In this document: piece by piece, positions 58,001-64,000 of the stretch
Layout: each line of letters opens with the position of its first letter
How positions within the stretch are numbered: position 1 is the stretch's first letter
Assembly (NCBI GenBank): GCA_002105175.1
Contig: MCGE01000033.1
Location: forward strand, 186,001-250,000
Source: Absidia repens
Lineage: Eukaryota > Mucoromycota > Mucoromycetes > Mucorales > Cunninghamellaceae
Reading direction: 5' to 3'
DNA length: 64,000 nucleotides
The notes under the pieces: model-generated
The model's database searches: none
What the model saw: only the letters and a program-made list of their open reading frames with translations
What the model was told of the DNA's origin: nothing
Made by a program: the position numbers and the translations under genes

Positions 58001-59008
58001 GATGACGTCTGATGCATGATTTTTTTTTTTTTTTGTCAAAATAGTAACATTCTATTCTCGGCATTAGTTGGTTATTCTGCCATGGTGAATCCATTGGCAG
58101 ACTTTTACACACGATTTTATATGGGTGCCATCTCTATCCTCTGGGCCACGACTTTTTCCCTTCTCGTCTTGTTTGTGCCTAAAATGTATGCCTTTTACCG
58201 TATTCAGTATGGACGAGAAAAACGATCATCACCCTCCAGTAGCCGACAACAAAACTCGAATAACATGGAACAAAATCAGCAACGATCCTTTTTGAAGCCG
58301 GTAGCAGAAAGTGATTCGTCTTCATCGGGTGACAGTACTAGTCTCACAAGCGGAGGTCGCCGACGTCAACCAAAACAGAAGCATGATGATGACGATGATG
58401 ATCTAGAACGATACAAGCATTTACAACTTATTCAAGAGGTAAAACAAATAATACCAAAGAATAAAAATAACAAAAAAAAAAAAAAATTGAACCGCTTTAG
58501 CTGAACAAATGTTTATTATTTTTTGATACATCTTTTTTAGGGTGAAATGCCTGTGCGGAAGGTGTTTCGGTACTTTCCATATTTGGCTCAGTGGCAAATG
58601 CAGCGAATCATGGTGTTCCCTTGGCTAGGCTATGTGTCGCATTTTACACACTCCACCACTCATGGTACGGTGATGGCTTATTCTAGAACATCGGTGGCCG
58701 TCGACGAAGGTAGTAGTCATATTCTAAAAATACATGGTCATGGATGGTACGATCTTTATATCCAAGTGGCAAACAAGGAGACAATGATGATATGGCAAGA
58801 TTGCTTTGAACCCTGCGATCCACCTTCTTCCTCTGCTACTCAAGACAACCTACATGATAATGATGCTGGAGCTGCTGGTGCTGGAGCTGCTCCTGGGACG
58901 CCTGATGAGGACGGTGTGATTCTTCCCGATTCTTCCTTTTCGCATGATGTCCTTCTTTTACCCGTCGATCATCATGCGGCTGCTACACCGCACCCTCATA
59001 CCCAGTGA
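55070..59008 (+). CDS. Class C (GABA-B/glutamate-like) G protein-coupled receptor
   Basis: A receptor with a bacterial periplasmic-binding-type ligand domain and seven helices. Thirteen exons, 55070-55195, 55264-55325, 55440-55711, 55792-55941, 56048-56462, 56543-56584, 56669-56866, 56942-57053, 57130-57290, 57363-57500, 57586-57948, 58045-58438 and 58541-59008, join in frame to 966 residues. The ligand-binding region spans about 40-455, with IGVLLPFSQQG at its start and GIIGDISSSWT. Seven helices lie at about 475-735, including NMIAKNYRIYRIF in intracellular loop 2. The tail is long, Ser- and Asp-rich, then a globular region (about 815-910) that ends in a WYDLYIQ...TMMIWQDCFE pattern resembling a PH domain. 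No signal peptide is visible at the chosen Met, so an additional upstream exon is possible. The ligand is unknown. Confidence 0.9.
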
Positions 59009-59925
59009 ATGACAAATACATCGGACTTCACTTCACCTCCCAATTCACCCCTCCCCCATGGATCGATTCATCAACAATCCCATCCCCACTCTCTCTCTCT
59101 CTCTACTTGGTTTACTCTCTCTCTCTCTTGCCTTCTTGGCCTGGGACTTGGTTGATATAGACAGCAAATTGGTTTATTTAGTTTATTACCCCTTATTTCC
59201 TTTTTTAAAACATAATCTCTCATTTTTTATAGTGTACATATCATTTTTTGCCTTTTAGTACTTGTTTTTTTTATATCCCCACCCATCTTTTTTTTTTATA
59301 CCAATAAAAATATCGCTTTGTTTTGCTTCACTTTTTTTTTTTCTTTTGATGATTGGACTTTTTTTTTATTTTATCATCCGCTGGATTAAAAAGGACGAAC
59401 TGGATGATTTCAAAAATAGCAACTGTGATCTTTTTTGGAGTGCCGTCTTAAATGTTTACATCATGATGATGGTTGATTCAAAGTGGTTGGAGGGAGCCAT
59501 GTTTTAGTCTATCTTCCCATTTCGGCGATCCCTTTTTTTTTTTTTTTCCAAACAAAAACAGTGAAGACACACAGACTGGGTCCTGCATTGTAAAACAAAA
59601 CAAAAAAAAAAAAATCAAAGAGACTGACGATATAGAGAGAGAATGGCAAAGAAAGAGATTTATTTATTATTTTTATATACACATAAAAAAGGTAGACAAA
59701 AAGATCTATTTTTCTATAGAGGTTGTTTTTTGTATTTTTTTTTTGGGTGGGGTCTTTTTTGCAGGATATAGGAAAGGGGAGGGGGAATGCGTATAAAAAA
59801 TGTACAATGTGGCAATGAATGACAACAATTAGGGATGAAAGAGTAATAAATATATATATATATGAGAGAGGGGAGGGAAAGGATGGTGACTAGACTAAAA
59901 TAAAAAAAGGGGAAAGGGGGAGGGA
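59009..59925. other. Non-coding 3' spacer between convergent genes
   Basis: CT-repeat patches (59092-59104 and 59117-59130) and AATAAAAATATCG at 59304, a possible GPCR polyadenylation signal. A (TA)n stretch lies at 59850-59861. ORFs here are Phe/Lys-rich artefacts. Confidence 0.5.
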
Positions 59926-60572
59926 TCATACGAAGAAGAGTTGTTGATATCTTGGAGTTGTACCACCGACTAATGTAGCATTACTTGATGAAAGGCATTT
60001 GGTATTGTTGTTGTTAGTGTTGTTGATGAATGTGGGTTCTTCAAGATGGAGAATATCATCAGAGAGAGAGGAGGCACTGACTGCAGTAATGGCATCATCA
60101 TCATCGTCATCATCATCAACCGCTTGATGATTAGAGGGAGGCGTTGAAGGCATAAATGGGTAATGATATTTGCTTTGATGGTGATTGTGGCAAGGTGGAG
60201 AAGCAATAGATGGTCTGTGGAGGGCAAAGGTAGTTGGTAACGGTGATAGTGTAGGTGACACGGTTGACAAGGTGGAGGTAGCTGATAATGCAGGGGACAA
60301 CGAAACCACGGAGGGTGACAGACTGGATCGACGAGGAAAATCTTTAAGTTCAGCGAAGTCGTAGCCAAGCATAGGGTGATGGTTGATAGCATCTTGTCGA
60401 AGGCATTCCTCTGAGCAGTAAAGAGAATTCTATAATGAAGGGAAAAAAAGAACTAAGTATTTCATAATGGTCGGATTTTCTTTTTTTTACAGTATGCGGG
60501 AAAGAGTATTCAACTTACCGAATATGCTTGGATAGCTTTATCACAAGTAGTACACCATTGTAAGTCGCTCAT
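59926..60572 (-). CDS. Ecl1-family zinc-binding protein
   Basis: A small protein related to the S. pombe Ecl1/2/3 family, whose overproduction extends chronological lifespan and which is induced by nutrient limitation. Two exons, 60572-60519 and 60429-59926, join in frame to 185 residues. The family zinc motif is WCTTCDK at residues 6-12 followed by SLYCSEEC at 20-27, split by the intron. The rest is Ser/Thr/Pro-rich with an Asp run (near residue 105) and an Asn run. It is about twice the length of Ecl1, all in the low-complexity tail. Function is inferred from the motif only. Confidence 0.8.
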
Positions 60573-62712
60573 TGTTGAATGTATTAATGTGGAGATTCAA
60601 AAGATCGTATAATAATAATAATAATAGAAGTTGAGAGTTGTGGAGTCGTCAATGAAGAGATAGACGGATAATAAAAAGAGTAATAAAAATTTAATAAAGA
60701 AGAAGAAAAAAAAAAAACGGAAGAGGATAAAAGAAGGGCATACCTTTTATACTCTTGTACGCAGGGGTCGAGACTCCATACAAAAGTCCGCACCTCTGAG
60801 CATCTCCAGTTTTGTCATCGTGCCAAGTGCCCTGAATATGTATAATTTTTCTAGTGGGTGGTGCCATGCCTACTGACGATTCTGATTGGACAAGATGGAT
60901 GTAGTGATCAACAAAAGATTTTTAACGGGCATTCAATTCTACTCTAGATCCATATGGATTAAAACAAGATGGTTGATTGGCGGAGAGTCACACATATTAC
61001 GACAAGGAATTTCAACGAATAGCACAGAATAAAAAAAAAACCAACCATGCACCTATACGCACTGATACAATTGGAGAACAATTTTTTTTTATTGCAAAAA
61101 ATTGATAATTGAATATGAAGATGGATAAACTATAACTAATAATACTATACTACTTCTAAGATTGTTATGACTAATGTTGACTATCACAATCGCAACAATA
61201 ACAATCGCAATCAGCAGCCCTTAAAGTACCAGCTTTCCAGCTACCTTCCTAATATTGACTAGTTCGGCTTTGTCAGAGGGCAATCACCTAATATTAAATT
61301 TTGGCCAGTCAGTATTTCCTGCTTTTTATCCATATAGCACGTTCTTTTTCTTTAATTGCCTGATCACACGTTTTGTTTGATTGCTAATCCAATTGAAGCA
61401 CAATGACTTGATAAAAAGGTAAAGACGAGTGATGAGTACAGTATCAACGTATGGGTTGAAATGATGATACCCTGATATTAACTTACAGAATTTGAGAAAA
61501 TTCGCCGCGAAGCGATGACTTGAGATGTCGGGAATGATCTTGGTTCGCCTCTTGAATCAAATTTGCACACATCTTGAGAGAATCTTGAGTGAATGCCATA
61601 TAAATTTCTACCCACAATATCATATCACCTTTAGCTGCTTCGTGCGCTTTGATACAATGTTGCTTCTTCCTTCCCCCCCCATAAATTTCCATTTTGCATA
61701 ATTTCTAAATATAATAACAAATTTGTTTGAAAAATTTTTCATTAATTTTTTTGGTCAAACGCGAACAATAAACCCAGCATCCTTATTTTTTTTTCTTACG
61801 TGACACGAAATGAATTCGCCATTCTCAACTATAAACGTGGTGAAATATCGATGTCGATCTTTCAAAGTCAATCTATTTATGTCAAAAATTATCATCGTGA
61901 GATATATTGAAAATCAGTAAGCCACGTTTGTTCTCGTCCCCCAAATTCTTTTATATTACCTTTTGAGCACGGATTTAACCGAAGAAGAGGTAAAGTAATA
62001 TATCGATATCACTTCCGTTTTCACACAAGTCAGGAGTCGCAATAGTCTACACGTGTTTGACAATACAAGCATTTGAGAGAAGTACCAATCACCAAATCAT
62101 TCACACGGATGGCTGCATCTGTGGTCTATTTGAATAATAATAATCATAATAACAACAAATGTGTCACGAGGTTTCCTTATCGCTGATTTTCACTATGTCC
62201 AATTATTTTGTACTTATCTTTTCAATACCTTCATTCACCTAACGACCAAGCCAAAAGTACCTTGTCTAACATTTCGGCATCCCGGACCCATTTTCAAATA
62301 TCACCCAGTGGATTCACCGCTCCATCTGATAAGCGCATTTTGAAATCCAAAGCCGAAGTGCGCAACCCAGGATTGAGCATATTCATATCTGTGTCGCCAT
62401 CCATGCCACCCATTTCAGAGCTTTGCCAAGAACATCGCATAAAAATATACCCACACAAGTTGATTGTTCAGATTTGTCATTCGAGTCCGGTACACACACA
62501 CAAAATAAAAAAACCGAAGAAAAAAAGAAAAAACAGAAGACAGTTGATATATTTGGTTAATTGCGTGTATCAGGGTTTGTAAGCAAAAAAAAAAAAAAAA
62601 AGATAGTGGTGGGCGTAAATCTAAAAGAGGAATAATAATATATATGCGGGTTAGTGTATGAAGTCAACTGGTCAGCACAAGAATTCATAATAAGATATAA
62701 ATGTGATCCTAC
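60573..62712. other. Long region with no firmly supported gene
   Basis: Mostly AT-rich. A minus-strand ORF at 61483-61692 (69 codons) has balanced composition (EIYMAFTQDSLKMCANLI) and ends next to a GTAAGT donor-like site, so it may be an exon or a gene remnant; I do not recognise it. On the plus strand at 62250-62500 two frames stay open with non-repetitive composition, which may be a degraded or spliced gene. No RNA gene or repeat copy is seen. Confidence 0.35.
61483..61692 (-). CDS. Possible small ORF or exon, unrecognised
   Basis: 69 codons starting MEIYGGGRKKQHCIKAHE, helical and mixed in composition, with IYMAFTQDSLKMCANLIQEA in the middle. A GTAAGTTAA sequence overlaps its end, so splicing to a downstream exon is possible, but none with good coding character was found to the left. 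It may be a gene remnant. Confidence 0.3.
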   Translation of the reverse strand: MEIYGGGRKKQHCIKAHEAAKGDMILWVEIYMAFTQDSLKMCANLIQEANQDHSRHLKSSLRGEFSQIL

Positions 62713-62975
62713 CTGATAGGAAGAGAGCCCACCCAAAAACGCTGTGCTTTGAGCATGACAAACGAAGTGTCTCGTCATCATTTTTTTTTTTTTTTGGTTC
62801 ATGGGGCATTGCTAATTGGGAATAGATATCATCTACTATAATACAACATGAAGAAAAAGAGACAGATATATCAGTATATCGTTATGCCTGAAAGAATCCC
62901 TTGTTTCTTACCTTGAGCTAACTTGTCAATGCCCGCACCAAATGAGTCGCAATTGCCAGTTGAGACTTCCGTCAT
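62713..62975 (-). CDS. Possible two-exon gene fragment, unrecognised
   Basis: Two minus-strand blocks with good splice signals: 62975-62912 (MTEVSTGNCDSFGAGIDKLAQ, then GTAAG) and 62811-62713 (MPHEP, a Lys run from A15, NDDETLRLSCSKHS, then GTAGG). They join in frame, but the next exon to the left is unclear and I recognise no family. The poly-A run inside the second block is a caution. Confidence 0.28.
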
Positions 62976-63326
62976 CCATGATATAAAAAAAAAATGAAAT
63001 AAGCGCTTTATTAATGGATAATATATATGAGATGACTGATAAAAGATAAAAATAATAATGAATGAATGGTCTAAAGGATGGAGGAGGGGTGGGGAGAATA
63101 TTGTACACGGATAATGAAGTAAGAGATAAAAGAGAGGTTAGGGACATGTGATATGACTGATATGAAGGCGTTGGTTGATTGTTATTTGTTGATGGTGACA
63201 AGAATGATTCGAGATGATGAATGATAATGATGATGTAGATTGCGATGGTAAGAGTTAATGATGGTGATGCAGAGATGAGAGTCATGATTGGCAACGATAA
63301 TGCTTCCTGTTGGTAATAGATCTATG
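62976..63326. other. Non-coding spacer
   Basis: 3' flank of the histidine kinase gene, AT-rich. TTTATT near 63008-63013 could be the reverse of a polyadenylation signal, though it lies 310 bp from the stop. Nothing else is seen. Confidence 0.4.
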
Positions 63327-63848
63327 TCAAGGACTTGATTCTTGGCCAAAGCTGTTGTCATTTGTCAAGTTAGACGGGGAGGAGATGTCGGTGGTGTCGG
63401 GTTTGTGATTCTTGATTGTATTCAAAGAAGGTGACGTAGGAGCAGTTGTTGTAGAAAAAGCAGTCGAAACTGTGTTTGTGGAGCCAGCGGTAGTTGATGA
63501 TATAGAAGATGATCGCAGTGACAGTCGTTCCTGATCGTCTTCTTCATGCTGTTGTGACACTATATCTGTTGCTGAGGGTGGTGGCGGTGATGATGATGAT
63601 GGTGATGATGGGATTTCGTTCGATTTCAGAGTAGGATTCAATTCGCGGAGAGTGGAAACAAGTACATTGGTATTCATTGGCTTCGTCATGTAAGCGTCCA
63701 TGTTTGCATTCATGCAGATATCGCGTGCTGACGATTGAACGTCCGCTGTCAGTGCAATGATAGGAAGTCGACCTGTGTCAGATGATTCAAGTGCCCGTAT
63801 TCGTCTTGTTGCTTCTACTCCATCACACTAGTTACGGTTATACAACAA

Positions 63849-63883
<35 letters not shown>

Positions 63884-63904
63884 ATGAGTATTTCAGTCTA
63901 TGGC

Positions 63905-63958
<54 letters not shown>

Positions 63959-64000
63959 TACCTTTGGCATGTGATGATCAAAGAATCCAACCGAGAAGTA
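63327..64000 (-). CDS. Hybrid histidine kinase, C-terminal receiver domain (partial)
   Basis: The end of a two-component phosphorelay protein; the rest lies beyond the right edge. Two exons are visible: 64000-63962 (cut by the window) and 63827-63327. The phospho-acceptor aspartate is in FFDHHMPK. After the intron come the rest of the receiver domain: CDGVEATRRIRALE, LPIIALTADV with the conserved Thr/Ala, and MDAYMTKPM with the conserved Lys-Pro. A Ser/Thr/Pro-rich tail of about 110 residues follows. Fungal receivers with an ALTA...KP pattern usually sit at the end of a hybrid kinase, but a stand-alone Ssk1-like regulator is not excluded. The intron carries long poly-T (sense strand) and (AT)n runs. 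Confidence 0.85.
63846..63954. repeat. Poly-A run and (AT)n microsatellite in the histidine kinase intron
   Basis: A run of about 35 A (63846-63881) and a (TA)n tract of about 45 bp (63910-63954) fill most of the 134-bp intron. Confidence 0.9.

Noticed and set aside
60760..60830. tRNA-like T-arm (GGGGTCGAGACTCC)
   Set aside because: No acceptor stem or anticodon arm can be built around it.
1..64000. CRISPR arrays, operons or bacterial insertion sequences
   Set aside because: The window is eukaryotic with spliced genes; no spaced direct repeats or bacterial transposase seen.

Overview
This window is nuclear DNA from a filamentous fungus, most likely an early-diverging one of the order Mucorales (Mucoromycota). 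The evidence is many short GT-AG introns (about 50-300 bp, several with a run of T just before the 3' splice site), very small exons, AT-rich intergenic DNA full of homopolymers, and the gene set: a secreted CotH-family protein, a cytochrome-b5 front-end (delta-6 type) desaturase, a fungal ADAM protease, a class C (GABA-B/glutamate-like) GPCR, an exportin-7 orthologue and a chromodomain-bearing Ty3/gypsy retrotransposon. The species cannot be read from the sequence.

Layout, left to right. 0.9-7.2 kb, plus strand: an MFS monocarboxylate-type transporter, a Rab11/Ypt3 GTPase and a delta-6-type desaturase. 7.2-9.5 kb: non-coding with a dispersed repeat. 9.5-11.9 kb, plus: the Ssn6/Cyc8 TPR corepressor. 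13.1-18.1 kb, minus: a 17-exon exportin-7. 18.1-20.6 kb: non-coding with two repeat copies. 20.6-21.2 kb, plus: Mediator subunit 9. 21.6-27.8 kb, minus: CotH-family protein, Ppn2-like phosphatase and AP-1 mu. 29.2-31.1 kb, plus: FHA-RING ubiquitin ligase of the Dma type. 31.9 kb: tRNA-Gln(CUG). 34.3-35.6 kb, minus: HMG-CoA lyase with both a mitochondrial-like N-terminus and a C-terminal SKL. 35.8-36.8 kb: a small unknown gene divergent from RPB10. 39.0-42.6 kb, minus: ADAM protease. 44.3-50.2 kb, minus: a complete young gypsy element with identical 286-bp LTRs and a 5-bp target duplication. 50.8-53.9 kb: ribosomal protein S5 divergent from an oxysterol-binding protein. 55.1-59.0 kb, plus: class C GPCR. 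59.9-60.6 kb, minus: Ecl1-family zinc protein. 63.3-64.0 kb, minus: the C-terminal receiver domain of a hybrid histidine kinase that runs off the right edge.

The genes are mostly core eukaryotic functions (membrane traffic: Rab11, AP-1 mu, Osh; transcription: Ssn6, Med9, Rpb10; nuclear transport; lipid and ketone metabolism) mixed with sensing and surface proteins (GPCR, histidine kinase, ADAM, CotH). There is no sign of operons or a biosynthetic cluster.

The most novel feature is a dispersed non-coding repeat of about 0.75-0.9 kb, present in seven recognisable copies in both orientations and only between genes. It has a conserved head (CCCGCCCACGTGGAT-like), a long polypyrimidine tract, a conserved box around GATTACAAGATGCATGGGG and a series of AATAAA-like motifs. 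No copy encodes a protein.
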